DNA of 64,000 nt from Ottelia alismoides (Eukaryota > Streptophyta > Magnoliopsida > Alismatales > Hydrocharitaceae): contig JAZKJV010008269.1 in assembly GCA_037367405.1 (NCBI GenBank), positions 62,001 to 126,000 on the forward strand, read 5' to 3'. The notes under the pieces are model-generated. The model ran no database searches and was not told the DNA's origin. It saw nothing but the letters and a program-made list of their open reading frames with translations. Positions 21,354 to 33,900 of the stretch are shown here, in pieces; position 1 is the first letter of the stretch, and the number at the start of each line of letters is the position of its first letter. Both the position numbers and the translations under genes were made by a program.

Positions 21354-21662
21354 TGTTCAAATTTAGAATGCAGAAGCGAGACGATTAATTGACCAAGAAA
21401 ATAAAGAAAGATAAACATGGAACGCTTGAGATTTTACATGGAATCCTACTCCCTAATGAGTGTGATGAAACCACGGGAGAATACCTCAAAGGGTCATACA
21501 TTTCTATTGAACTTTCTCACTGAGTACATAGGGTGTGGGGCTCCTTATATAGACCCACAGACAGACATGAGTCCCACAAATAGTAGTTGTGGGACTAAAC
21601 ATGAGTAAGTGGTAATTGGATCATGGAGAGATCCAAGTATCACTCTATTACATTCTCCAACA
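21354..21662 (-). repeat. 5' LTR of non-autonomous copia-type element
   Basis: 309 bp, TGTTCAAATT to CTCCAACA. Minus-strand TATA box TCTATATAAGG at about 21542-21552. It includes the inverted repeat 21571-21595 (arms GTCCCACAA and TTGTGGGAC). Confidence 0.87.
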
Positions 21663-24052
21663 ATCTCAAATCAAAAAATGCAACACATAACAATTACTTA
21701 AAAAATTGATATATACAAGTTTGTTGGAAATGCATTTCTGTAAATTTTTCATAACCCGAGAGATATAACTTTAGGTTCTTATTTATAAGTATATTTGACT
21801 TGGTTTTGAGATTTTTTATATTTATATTTTTATTTTTGGGTTAGTAACACATAGCTTATAAATCTTATTATATTTGCACACTATATAAGGCATGTCTAGA
21901 TATTTTTGTCAATTCGCCTTTTACATCTTCTAGAGATAGTAATGTAGAATGTTTTACATGTAAGTTTTAATTATGTTCATCTTAGATATATTTGAATCTT
22001 TTCATTTTGTACTTTTATTTTATTTCATATTTTTTGGATGAAAATATGTTTCAAAAGAGAATAAACAAATTTAAAATCAAGTAAAGATGATATTATATGT
22101 GTTATTTATAAAATATGTAAGCACTATATATAGTTGTATGATGATTCCAAAATCAAAATTCCACAAATGAAATCATCTCATCCCCCAAACTATCTTTAAG
22201 ATTCAGGTGATGAATTTTAAGAATTAGTGAAGTTAAATAGAGTTCATATACATAATATATCAAATTATGAATGCATTCATATTGGAAATCAAGGTGTATT
22301 TCTTATTTCTATATGCATATGCGGATTTTTTCTATTTTTTATATTTTGTTACATTTTTATGGAATTAATACAAAAACAACTAAGTCAATTAGAGTTACAT
22401 AAGAATAGTTTGTGTATATAAGACCCCGACTTTTCGGCTTTGAAATCTAATCGAGCCCAAAATTCAATTTGATGAAGCATATGCATTGTTGGACTTAATG
22501 AAAGTTCTCGTCAGCTTTCCAAGACATCCAAAATTTTCGAATTTCGACTTCATGGGAAAGAGATATGATCATTTTAGTGAAGGGGTATCATGAACTATCT
22601 TGCATTATGGATGACCATGGATGTCCTAACCTATTTTCTTCTTTCTCCCATCATGTCCCACCTTTATCACCATCATTTTGGCTATTGGGAACTTGTCAGT
22701 GGCCATTGGAGTTGTTGTTAGCGCCATTTTTATGAAAAGAGCATGGGGACCTTGTAATGCCAAAGGTAATGTCCTCTATATACATAATCTTCTTGTAGTG
22801 GGATCCCGATGATCTTGGTTTTCCCTCATCTAAAATTTGATTTATATTGTTTTGAGTTGGTGCTAATGGTCAGATCGGTGAGGAGAAGCCATATTGTGGA
22901 AATCTACACAGACTCATAAGGTAATGGAGTTTTTACATGTTCCCCAATTTTGGCATATAGATTGATGCTATGCTTGTTCTTGAATGAATTGGAATCCCCT
23001 CCTTCCTGAATTTTGAGAAACCCTCTTGCATCTATTTTCATTCCTATATCCATAGTCTGCACATTTATATAACGAATGCATAGTTTTATTTTGGTTGATT
23101 GTGATTGATAAGAATATTGAAATCTTCGGAATGTACAGGTTATATGGGAATAAAAAGAAAATGAGATTATAAAGAGAGGGATGTTTAAGGATGGAGAGTT
23201 GATGAGAGGGATTTTCGTGGTTTTAAGTATGGTAATTAAGCAATTATGGGAGTCATTGTAACTGCAAAAATCTCCACAAGCATTTAAATTTATATAATTA
23301 CGAATATAATAGTAAGTACGAGATCGATTGATCCACAGGGAAACATAAAATGTGATTCGATTACTAATTTACTGTACAAGTTGACATTCACAATTTTATC
23401 TCTTTGGATTATTGAAAGGTTTTGGTGGTTACATGACTTCTACCACTATGTTGACATGCTCTTTATTACAATAGAATATGCAAATGGCGATAATGTAAAA
23501 GTAATACATCTCCTTTTTTATAGATTTTAAAGAAACTATATGAACTTTTTATTGAGTTTTTATTTTAAGGTGATACAAATGGTTTGAGATGAAAAATAAT
23601 TCTGTGTGCTATTTTATAGAGTTCTTGCCTCATCAAAACAAAGTATGGCTACAAATACTGCAATATAGAAGTAACTCAAGAGAGCATATTATTACCAACA
23701 TAGTGTACTTTTTTTTTAGTTTTTAATCAGTCTAGTGCATAACATAGAACATAGGTGATAATATCCATGCCTTTTGAAATTAAATCTAACTTATCAAGTT
23801 TCTGTTGAAAGTTAACAAAGATAACTAAACTAAGTTATCAAAATAAAATGGGAGGTGGGGTATGATGATTTCACCAAAGTTCTATCTCCTCCTGAGTTGA
23901 TGGTGAGACAACTCGTTGATGGAGGTGCCGATGAGTGTGGAGATGCAAGAGGAGAAGGAGAGAGTGCATGATTGTCACCCTCGCACCTTGAGGGCAAGAT
24001 AGATAGTCGTCGATGGAGAACCACGACTGTGGGCTTAGAACCAGAGATCATA
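21663..24052. other. AT-rich stretch, no gene recognised
   Basis: About 2.4 kb with only short ORFs. The text near 23290-23345 (GTAAGTACGAGATCGATTGATCCACAGGG, split here only as a landmark: GAGATCGATTG, ATCCACAGGG) resembles a phrase common in decayed plant repeats. I could not assign it. Confidence 0.45.
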
Positions 24053-25814
24053 TGATGAATCTCTGATGGATCATCACTATTCTCTCTTTTTATCCTCGAA
24101 GAATAAGAGCTTCATTGCAAATCTTCATTAGTTTCACATCTTTACCAATAATCATTCTCCTTGTAATTAACCCTAATTACTAATTATTGTATATTTATTA
24201 CCAACATTTTCTTCATCTTTCTTAATTATTAAAAATCTCAAAAAATTAGATAAATATTGTATATATTTATTTTTCTCTTAAAAAGAAATTGAAAATACAA
24301 AAAATATAAAGTAATTAAAAGCAATGTTTTTATTTATTACAAATACTACCAAAAATAATTCTCTGTACAATTGACCTCTTCTAACTTTTTTGTCAACATG
24401 AAACTTGTAGATCTTATCGAGATCTACAACTTTCATGTTTTGTCTTTTTGTTAATTCAGGCTCCTTTTATTTCTTTCTTAATTTCTTTTATTTTCCCTAT
24501 TTTCTGAATAAATGATTGGGCCATGTCGCGCCCTCTAAGCCGTCCACGTGCCCGCTCCTCCTTGCGCCACCCGATACCCTCCACAGCCTTGTATCCACCT
24601 TCACCCACCTCAATCACATCCGTCCATCTCCAGATCTCCCCCAGCCCTTGGACTGCCTTCTAGATCTCACTCCACCTCTCCTTCCTGTCGTCATCTCAAC
24701 CATTGGATGACATCTCATCCAATGGCCCTGGACACTCCACGCCATCATTATTCTCGCGACTGTTGGATGAGTCTTTAGATCGCATCACAACCGTCCCCAA
24801 GCATCGCTCCCTCAGCCGAGCATTCAGATCATCAAATATGATCCAGGCCCTCGCCTCACATCCGCTTACTAACCGTTGGATCGTGAGATCCAACGGTTAG
24901 ATCCCCTTCTTCCACCTCCCATGTATCCTCATCCCAAGCGTTACACACGTAGACCCTTGCTCCCCCTTCCATTTTTAGCCTCACCCGGCCCACCACTCTG
25001 ATCATTAACGCCACTAATACGTAGCCCTCTCACCCGACATCCTCATCATACATTCATTACCCCACTTCCAACCTTTTAGGGATGCCGTTCACCAGTTTCA
25101 AAAGCCTCCGCCACCACCGGGTAATGGTCGTCCTCCACCTATAAAACCTCCACCCCAACCCCCGTCACACTTCATCCACAACTACATTGCCTGAGATCTA
25201 GCCCCTCTCCGCCTCCTTGTGACAGATGGAGGTCGGACGAGGGGCCATAATGGTGCCTCTAGGCCAGGTGTCGACACATGGCCGCCATGTCCATGTTGCG
25301 GCCGCCCTAGGCGCCACTGAGCTCACTAGAGTAGCTGCCCAGCATGTGCGATGACCCGAGGTTCCAATGGAACTTTAGCCCAAGCTCAGCTCTGCCCCTT
25401 CTTCCTCCTCTTATCCTCCAGCTACGCGTTTATGCTTTTTATCTCGTTTTCTCGTAATTTTCTAACCACACACGATGCACTCCATTGTCGCCTGACCATC
25501 CTCCTAGCTCCGCAACACCACCAGCCATCTTCACCGACCCCTCTACTCGTCGGCTTCCCATCTCCAGAGCCTTGACCACCTTACTCCCCTTCTTCTCTAG
25601 TTCGTCGGAGATGAAGCCCAGGTCCCTCGCTTTTCCACCTCTGTTGGACCTCTATTCACCTCACAACTCACTCGCACAACAAGCCTTAGCTATACTCTAA
25701 CAACTGCAGGTCCTTCTTTGTCAATGGTTGGACTTCACGCCTTCACTCCAATCTCCTTCGCCGCCTCTGATGACACGTCTCTGCCTCATCGTTTGAGCCA
25801 CCGTAGCCGCTCCT
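24053..25814 (+). repeat. Old Athila-like LTR (Z), left part
   Basis: Starts with TGATGAATCTCTGATGG...ATCATCA, the terminal motif shared by elements A to C. It carries the 45-nt hairpin found in the A and B LTRs (24395-24439), several GATCCAACGG-type palindromes (about 24696-24726 and 24870-24900), CACGTG words, and a TATA-like TATAAAA at 25140-25146. It is cut at 25814 by element A and resumes at 42934. I see only one such LTR, so it could be a solo LTR or the remainder of a deleted element. Confidence 0.8.
25140..25146 (+). promoter_or_regulatory. TATA-like box in LTR Z
   Basis: CCTATAAAACCTCC, in the position corresponding to the TATAAATACTCC of element A's LTRs. Confidence 0.5.
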
Positions 25815-26321
25815 TGATGAATCTGTGATTCATGACTCTAAAAGTTGAAAATAGAGTCTTGTTCCCGAGTAAATAGATGCATATTTCCACTTATCTTGCA
25901 CAAATATCATTCATATATGCATTCATAATACATGCATTTTAGCACTCCATTTGCATTAAATAAGAAGCCAAGATCACTTGTAAAATATCCACCTATAAAA
26001 ATAATATCTCCCTTATAATATGTACACCTGTAGTTAATAATATAAGGAAGAAAGCCAAAATCTCCTTTGTAAAAGCACCAATAAAGCCCTAAAACCCCAG
26101 GACCATAAAATGCCCATAGCTCCCTCATACAAACTCCAAAATAGGTCTACCCACTTTTAGAATAATGCACATTCAAAGACCTTTAAAATGAGACTAATTT
26201 TATCCAATTTGGAGCTCATATGAAAAAGTTGGGTTTTTGGGCCTCTATGTATACTATGTATACTATATTTGTGTATACTTGTATTTTTGTATCATATTTG
26301 ACCTCATCTTCGTATTTGGTC

Positions 26322-26366
26322 AACATGAAACTTATAGATCTCATCGAGATCTACAACTTTCATGTT
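26322..26366. repeat. 45-nt LTR hairpin (A, 5' copy)
   Basis: Arms of 21 nt around an ATC loop. Outer arms AACATGAAA/TTTCATGTT, inner arms ending AGATCTC/GAGATCT. The same hairpin is at 24395-24439 (Z), 39711-39755 (A 3' LTR), 47827-47871 and 54084-54128 (B). It is absent from the C LTR. Confidence 0.9.
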
Positions 26367-27185
26367 TTGAGTTTTTTCAAATTCGGCCTCCTTCTCTCTC
26401 TACACTCATTTCTCTTCTCAGCCAATCACAGCTGGCCACGTGGCGCCCTCTGATTGCGCCACGCGGCCCGCTCCCCTTGCCCTAGCTGCCCGCGCCTCAG
26501 GCCGTTGGATTTCTCTTTGAATCCAATGGCCCAGCTCGCTCCACGTACACCTTTTACTTCCGCCGTTCGATCACTTCCCATCTCAGATCTGATCCGCCCG
26601 TTCGCGCCTCTCCCACAGCGCGCCACGTGGCGCATTATGCGCCATCAGATCTCGCCTTCAGCTATTTGATCTGCACCATCCACTAGCACTTTAATTCCAA
26701 CCGCCCGATCGAAGCCCTAATCCCATCTCCACCGTTCGCCAGCGCCACTCCTATAACGCGACGCGTGGCGCATTCAACACCCTTGATCGCCTCGCCTCGG
26801 ATTCAATCCACGTCGCCCGCTCGCACTCGGCCTTTGACGAGCCACGTGGCGTCATCACGACCCTTGATCAATTCGCCCTTGATCTAATCCTACCCGTCCC
26901 TTAGCGCTTTGACCTGGGCCATTGGATCACAAGATCCAACGGCCAGGACCTCGTCTCCTACCTCCAGACGCCCTCTCTCCCACGATCTCGACCTTGCGCG
27001 AGACGTTCGCCCTTTCTATTTTCGCCTCCACTCCTGCCACCCTCGCCGACCGCCAACACCGCCACGACCTTCACCACTCTCCCCTCATCCTCGCCAGCTC
27101 CCTCAATCACCATGACTTCCACCAGAGCTGCTCCACAACCCCCACGAACTCCACCTTCCCGCAACTTCGGCCGTCGACTTCATCC

Positions 27186-27193
27186 TATAAATA
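27186..27193 (+). promoter_or_regulatory. TATA box in element A 5' LTR
   Basis: TCCTATAAATACTCC in a GC-rich context, repeated at 40575-40582 in the 3' LTR. It would place the RNA start near 27215-27225 and make the R-U5 part about 2.3 kb long. Confidence 0.65.
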
Positions 27194-27990
27194 CTCCACC
27201 TCCGGCCACATTCACCGCCACCCCAGAGAAGTTCCTTGAGCTCAGAGCATCTGTTTGGTGACAGCAATTGAGTGATTCTTCGAGCGACGACTGGTTTCTT
27301 CTCCGGCGAGATCCACGGTGAACTACGCCGTGTCGCAACCTCCCTCCGCGAAGCTGCTTGAGCTCAGGGCCCTACCGACCCTTCGAGCGACGACCTGGAA
27401 CTCGAGACCGAGCTCCAATCCCCAAGTAACCTCCTCCATCCTTCTTTGATCTTCTTCTTATTTTTTCTTGATTTTTTTGATTTTATTCGCCTTCCACCGT
27501 GATCTTCTTGCTCCATCTCCATTCCTCCGAGCTCCGTGAAGGAGCTCCGATCTTCGCACACTCGTCCATAGCTTAAAACACTGTCAACCATCCTCCATCA
27601 GCTCCAGCTCCGCCACCTGGGCGGAGCACCATCGCCGGACCACCTTCACTCCGACTAGGCCTCGCCGTTCGCTTCTCACACCTCCACGAACGCCCCCACG
27701 TGCTTCGGCTATCCGTTAACCATCTGCAGGTGCCATCTCGCTCACTGGTCGGAAGCTCGTCGGAGCTTCCCTCGAGCTTCACCGCCACGGTGCTCCAGCA
27801 CTCCTCCTCCGCTGCTGAAGCCATCGGACGCCTCGCCGCACCACCACGCATCTTCCGAGATATCTCCGAGCCTCCAGAGAGCTTCACCGACGATAGGAGG
27901 GACGGGCGGAGCAGAGCCAGCTTCACCGGAGCCCCGCCTACTCCTCCGCAGGTGGCGGAGGACCGTTGAAGGAGAAGTCCAGCCACCGTT

Positions 27991-28266
27991 CGATCATCTT
28001 GATCGAACGGTCAGCATCACGCCATGTAGCTTCGCACAGGAGCCGTAGGATCATCCTTGATCCCACGCTCAGGGGTACGCCACGTAGCCCACGACCGGAG
28101 CAGCGGAGAGCCGTTGGATCGATCAGAGATCCTACGGCTCGAAGTCAGCCACGTCACCCTCTTCATCAAGCCCCAGGCACCGTTGGATCAATCCAGATCC
28201 AACGGTTACTGATTCGCCACGCGTCTTCATCCAGCAGCTGTTGGATCGCCCTTGATCCAACGGTCT
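27991..28266. repeat. Array of GATC-centred palindromes in LTR A
   Basis: Successive short inverted repeats of the form CCGTTNGATC..GATCNAACGG: about 27991-28014, 28042-28072, 28109-28134, 28177-28206 and 28229-28264. Two more lie upstream at 26501-26530 and 26917-26943. Loops differ while arms stay similar. The 3' LTR repeats the array from about 41391. Confidence 0.85.
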
Positions 28267-29537
28267 TGATCACGCCACGACGACTGGTCCGAGCCTCTAC
28301 CCCGACCTCTAGGCTCGGACCACCCGAAGCTACTCCGAGCCTCCAACCGAACCTCCAGAGTGCCCGAACCTCGTCCCGAGCCTCCGACACCGCCCGAGCC
28401 TAGGTCCCCCCGCATGAGGAGCACGCGTGGTCTGGGTAAATTGCATTGAGGCCCTGGGAACTTTCAGAAATTACAAACTAGTCCCTGTGAAGCGCATCCA
28501 CGTGAGGAGCACGTGCGACGGTGGAGAAATTGCATTACACCCCCCAACATTCTAGGTCATTGCATTAAGGTCCCTGCCAGCATATTTATTTTTAAGTAAT
28601 TTTTATTTTCTGTATTGCAGTTACACCCTTGTCTTTGCACGCATATCTAGGTGTCATATTTCATCATTTTTAAATTCCAAAAATTGCATGTTGTAGTGTA
28701 ACTTGTCCTTTATTTGATGTGACACTTGGCACATTTTTGTATTAACAGTAGAATTTTTAATTAATTAATTGGTCTATTTCTGTGATATTTTGCCCAATTA
28801 CACCTTTTAATTAATAGAAATTTTTCTGTAATTCCAAAAAATCCCAAAAAATCACATTAGCTCTAGGATAGTTAACTTAACATTGCATAAAAATTTCATC
28901 TCATTTGCACGCATTTCGAGGGCTAAAAAATTTATTGGTGATTTTCTTAATTTATTTTTAATAGGTTCATTTCACATTAAAATGAAGATCTAATAATTTT
29001 CCTGGATTCCTTATCATTAAATCTATCTAAGATAATTTTAGTTCTCCAAAATTTTGAGATTTGATATTTATTAAAATTAAATTAGTGAAAATCATCCTGC
29101 ACTCATTTTAAATTCACAGTAAATTCATTTAGTGTCAGAAAATTCCAAAAAAATTAGAGTAGCTTAATTTCACCATATTCCATCATCTTTCCAATTTTCA
29201 TAATTTTTGGACTCCATTTGGACATATTTCTGATTTAACTATCAAATTGGCTTGATTATTGCATGTATCTTGCATAGAAAATAGAAAAAGACCACAAAAA
29301 TATTCCCCGAAAATCTAACACTTAGATTTCGCTAAAAATTCACCTAAGGAGACAGATGCCTCCTTGAGTTCGACCTTGGACTTCACCAAGTAAAAAAATT
29401 TGCCGCTTGAAATTAACTTGAATCTAATTAAAAGTGGTTTTTGATATTCCCTCTCGTTATCCGACTACAACGAAATTAAAATTAATTTGGACAATAATTT
29501 GCTCGAATAACAAGGGTCGTGGGAGGCGTTATCAAAA

Positions 29538-29555
29538 TGGCACCGTTGCCGGGGA
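29538..29555 (+). promoter_or_regulatory. Primer-binding site, tRNA-Asp type (element A)
   Basis: TGGCACCGTTGCCGGGGA, three bases after the LTR. It is complementary to the 3' end of plant tRNA-Asp with one mismatch (A for G at the fifth base). This primer use is typical of the Athila/Tat side of Ty3/gypsy. Confidence 0.9.
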
Positions 29556-30910
29556 GGTACGGCTTATGTTAATTTGCAGTGTTTTTTGAGTGTTTGATTT
29601 TTTTATCCCCGGGTAGTCTGACCCCCGGTTTTCTTGTGAATATTTTATGTCTTTTAAGTTTTGTATTTTTCTGTTGATTTTCTCTGACCTCAATTTATTT
29701 CTGTGCGAGTAACGCGAGGAGTCGAAGACGCTTCGAAGATTCGGCATTGTAATTTATTGAATTGAGAAAATCTGTATTTTCATTTTTCTTTATTTTTTCG
29801 CATTATTTCCAGCGGTTCTCGTTTGGGTTCTCGCACATGTAAATATAGTAAAATTGTGTCCCCGTGTGCTGTGTGGTTGAATGGTAATTTAGGCTTGCAC
29901 TAGCAGCTCCTCGAGCCACTCTAGGGTTTGCTTTTGCTCGTAATTTCTAGGACCACACAATCCACTTAAAAGATGCACTTAGACCGCATGACTTAGCCAA
30001 ATCAAACTGTTCTTCATTCGCTAATAGAACTGCTTGTCTAAGAGCGGATTTTTCGCTTGCATTTGCATATAATGTAAAAAGTTTTCAATTTTGTTTTGCA
30101 TCCTACATAAAAAAGCGAAGGGATCATTGTAAGTCTTCTTAATTCAGCATACGCATCATAGTTTTTCTTACATCGGCTTTTCTCGATTTCCCCCTCTGTT
30201 TTCACATTAAAATAAAATAGGAAATTGGGACTGGACGATAGGCATGCTGTGTGGTTGACTAACAAAGTGATAACTTAACTTAAAACTGGGACTGCTAAAC
30301 ACTATTGACCAAAAAATAATAAAATTGGAAAAATTGTTTGCGGGAGATTAATCCCCAACCTTGTTTTCAGGCTGAGTGAGGGTACTTGAGTGTGTGTGAA
30401 CACCTTAAGGCAGAGCCCAAATCCTCACCTTCCATATCACGTTCTGACTAATCCTAGCAAATATCACAAGTCGAATATTTAATATTAACTGACTAGTACC
30501 AAGTAGCCTCCGCCTGTCTCAGGTAGATAGGGGGGAAATTGCGGTACTTTGCGACAAGCTGCCAGTAACCCCCCGGGGTGAAGTTCCGACCTTGTCAGCC
30601 TCCGCCTGCTTGCAGGTAGATAGGGGTGTGGTCTTTGAATCCATCGACTTGGGATAGGAGAGAAGAAAGGAAGGACTGGCGGTATCTTAGGCGACATGTT
30701 AAATAGGGAAGATGCATCCGGCTCTGAGCCGACTTCCCTATAGGCCGCGTAATCCTTGCTATCTTGCTTGAAAAATCACACTTAAAATATACAAGATTAA
30801 TTGGACTCGATTTCGAGTCCTTCATTGCGTTGAGTGTGAACCCATGGTCTTGGATTGATTTGTTTGCTTCAGGTAGGAGTAAAATCCTATCTTCTTCTCG
30901 CCAAATCAAG
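29556..30910 (+). other. 5' leader of element A
   Basis: 1.36 kb without coding sequence. It contains a small hairpin CGAAG-ACG-CTTCG (29723-29735), a splice-donor-like TTGTAAGTCTTC (GTAAGT at 30129-30134) shared with element C, and a conserved block 30176-30260 shared with B and C. A good acceptor-like TTTGTTTGCTTCAG ends at 30872, 38 nt before the gag start. A leader intron of 744 nt (30129-30872) is possible but inferred. Confidence 0.6.
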
Positions 30911-33900
30911 ATGAGTAACTGGGGGGATATCGACTCTTTATTCACCAATCTTTCTTTGAGCCCCCCACGAAACTCCTCTTCATCGGCCCAAGCGCACCTT
31001 GGACCACCCAGGACTCATGACCCTCTTGAGTCATGGTTCCCTCATACCCAGGGTGGTTACTCTCAAACCAACCCTTTCCTCTCCTCTGAGCTTACTGAGG
31101 AAGACCATCGCCTCGGTAAGAATCCCTTCCTTGATTTGTCCTCTGACACCGACCTTATTTCATACCCAGGAATAGAGGACAAGATGCCGCCTAAGCAGCC
31201 ACCACCGGATGAGGAGCAATTACGACAAATTCTTAATCGCCTTGCCGAAGCCGAACAACAGAATGCAAACCTCACAGCTAGAATGGGACAAATCATTGCA
31301 GCAGGAGGAATCGACCGACCAATGGTTGATGCCTACAACCCAGCGAAGAATGAGATACAAAATTGGTTGGCACCAGCGGTTCCCGCCGAAGCGTTTGAGC
31401 TGAAGCCCCACTTCCTTAGCCTGCTACCGAAGTTCAATGGAAATACCCATGAAGAACCGTATACCTTCCTCCGAGACTTCGAGCTGGTTTGCAACAATCT
31501 TAGCCATCCTAATATTGGCCAAGATTACGTTAGACTAAAGGCCACCCCATTTGCCTTAGGAGATAAGGCAGCACATTGGCTGAAAAACCTAGGGGTGATA
31601 TGTACAACCTGGATGCAGTTCAAGGACCTCTTTTCGAAGAAGTTCTACCCTCTCAGTAGGACCAACCAAATGAGAACGAAGATCGCGAGTTTCTCCCAAG
31701 GACCCAGTGAACCCTTCCATGATGCCTGGGATAGGTTCAATGACTTAGTGCAGAAATGCCCCTGCCACGACATTTCTAAAGCGATCCTAGTCCAGACCTT
31801 GTTATGTGGTTTAACCCTGGAGATGCAGGGGTTAGTCAGTGCCGCCTATGGAGGAAGCTATTTGAATAAGAACGAGCACGCCGTATGGAAGATCCTGGAG
31901 CAGATGGCGGAAACCGGCAGGTCGCAGGCCACTAGGACCTATCAATTGTCTCCCTCAATCCTATCCAACGAGACAACCCGAAGGACTGTAGCAGATCTGA
32001 CCGAGGACCTCATCCCCAGCATGGGGATGATTGCTGATAAGTTAACTATGGTCGAACAGATCCACAAGAGGGTCACTGACCTTGAGTCTCTCTCACGTCT
32101 ACCGAAGCAAATGGAGGAACTTACTGAGAAGGTAGCTAAGATGAAGCTACCTGCCCCTTCTGCACCACCTGCACCTGTGCATCAAGTCCATCTTGTACAG
32201 GAACAGGCACCGGGGCCTCAGAGTGGCTGGGTGGAGGATCAGACTTACACCTAGCAGGACCATCATGCACCCCCACAAGTGGAGACTGGATACGAGGAGC
32301 CTCCACAGGTGTTCGAGATCAACGGGCTGTGGTACAGCCGTGACCCCGTCAGCAGACAGTCGGGGATGGGGAATGGTCAGCCTCACCGACCTTCCCCAGC
32401 TTACCAAGGAACCAGCTCCGTCCCCACACTGCGCTTTCAGTCCAGGTCCGAACAAGGGTACCAGCCTCAACAGCACTAGCAGCAGCAGCGCACATATCAT
32501 CAGGGCCCAGCACCGTCCCACCAGCTGCAGCAGTATCAGCATGGCCAGCAGGGCCAATACAGAACCTCGTCCGCAAGTTAGCCAGCCCAGCCCACCAAAT
32601 TGGAGTCCCTCACCTTGGCGATCCAGTCCCTGTCTGATAGGGTCCAACAAATACAGAACGACTATCTGGATATGAGAACCGATTTGAATCGTGTCTCTCG
32701 TACCTAGGACCAACAGATGGCGCCAAAGACCCCAATTCCCGCACAGGTTCAAGCCAATCCTAACATCTTAAACCATGGCCAGAACCTACCTCGAGATCAG
32801 GTATATTATTCAGATAATTATTTATCTGAACATGAGATCCTTTCATATGATAATGTGAATCATATGTCCCTCAGGAGCAGAAGGACTGTGACCATGCCTG
32901 ATCGGGCACGAGAACCGAAGGAAGGAGCCGCCAAGTCTATACTTGAGGAGAACTTGGAGGAAGAAGAGGAGCACCACCACCATCACCGGCAGAAGAAGCG
33001 GACGTATGAGTCCTCAAAGCAGCAGTCCTGCATCAGCATAGAGTCCGACGGAATCAATGAGGAGCCCGCACCTCCATCTGAGGAGGATCGTCCAGAAGTC
33101 GCGGAAGATGCATCACCGATTTCGCCTCAGCATTTTTCTTTCAGTCAGAGTCAAAGTCAGAGTCTGTTTCAGAATCCGAGTCATGTACATAATTCAGTTC
33201 CAGATCTTAATGAAAATCTTTCAGTTTCCGAATATGAGTTGGAGTCAATAATCCCTTTCCCCCAAGCTCTCAAGGGTGGAAAGAAGAAAACTAAAAAAAT
33301 CCAAAAAGATGACCCTGAGATGGCAGAGTTCTGCAACAAACACATCAAGGTCACAATCCCCTTTGACAAGTACGTGGAAATGACCCCTGCATTCCAAAAA
33401 TACCTTAAGATGAGATGCATACCTACTCGGGTTAGAAGGAAGACCAAAAGCCGTGTTGAGAAACACGTTCTATCAGTAGCCACGACTTGTGCAATTAAGA
33501 ACTCATTTTCCAAGAAACGAAGAGACATGGGTGCACACTATGTAGTGAGTCATGTTGATGACATCGCGTTTGCACGCACTCTCCTGGACAATGGTTCCTC
33601 AATCAATCTGATGCCTACATCCCTCTATGAGCGGCTTAATCTTGGACCTCTTAGGAAATCCAGAGCCCTCCTGCAATTTGCTGATAAATCAACCAAGAGG
33701 TCCCAAGGAGAATTGAGGAATGTTGTGATCAAAATCGAGGGGAAGGAATACATGGTGGACTTCACTGTCCTAGATATGGAAACCCCTCGTAATTGGAGAG
33801 ACTCCCAGATCATCTTAGGCAGGCCCTTCCTCAGAACAGCAGGGGCCTTGTTTGATTACAAGATCGGGAAGATCCAGTTTCAAACTCCAGGCGGAGATGA

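Larger units (their letters stand above)
19447..21662 (-). mobile_element. Non-autonomous copia-type LTR element
   Basis: Two LTRs of about 310 bp enclose 1.6 kb with no gag or pol. A perfect tRNA-iMet primer site (minus strand TGGTATCAGAGC, 21342-21353) abuts the right LTR. A copia-type polypurine tract (minus strand CTTGAGGGGGGTC, about 19757-19767) abuts the left LTR. The LTRs differ by something like 15-20 percent by eye. The flanking 5-mers ATCAT and ATCTC do not match well, so the pair may be old, or may come from recombination between two insertions. The internal region (T-rich near 20220-20520) has only short ORFs. Confidence 0.85.
25815..29534 (+). repeat. 5' LTR of element A (3.7 kb)
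   Basis: Very long LTR with three zones. The AT-rich start runs to about 26400 and holds a terminal palindrome and the 45-nt hairpin 26322-26366. A GC-rich middle (about 26420-28430) carries CACGTGGCG words and an array of GATC-centred palindromes. An AT-rich 3' zone ends in GGCGTTATCA. A TATA box lies at 27186. Open frames in the GC-rich zone recur in both LTRs only because the LTRs are copies. Confidence 0.95.

Noticed and set aside
27573..27986. 137-codon minus-strand ORF, with a near-identical copy at 40970-41383
   Set aside because: The two are the same position of the two LTRs of element A. Duplication explains the conservation, and the GC-rich DNA explains the open frame. No family motif.
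32147..32752. 201-codon minus-strand ORF and 160-codon plus ORF 32193-32675
   Set aside because: Shadows of the Gln-rich gag/protease linker of element A. The true frame is identified by continuity with gag and protease.
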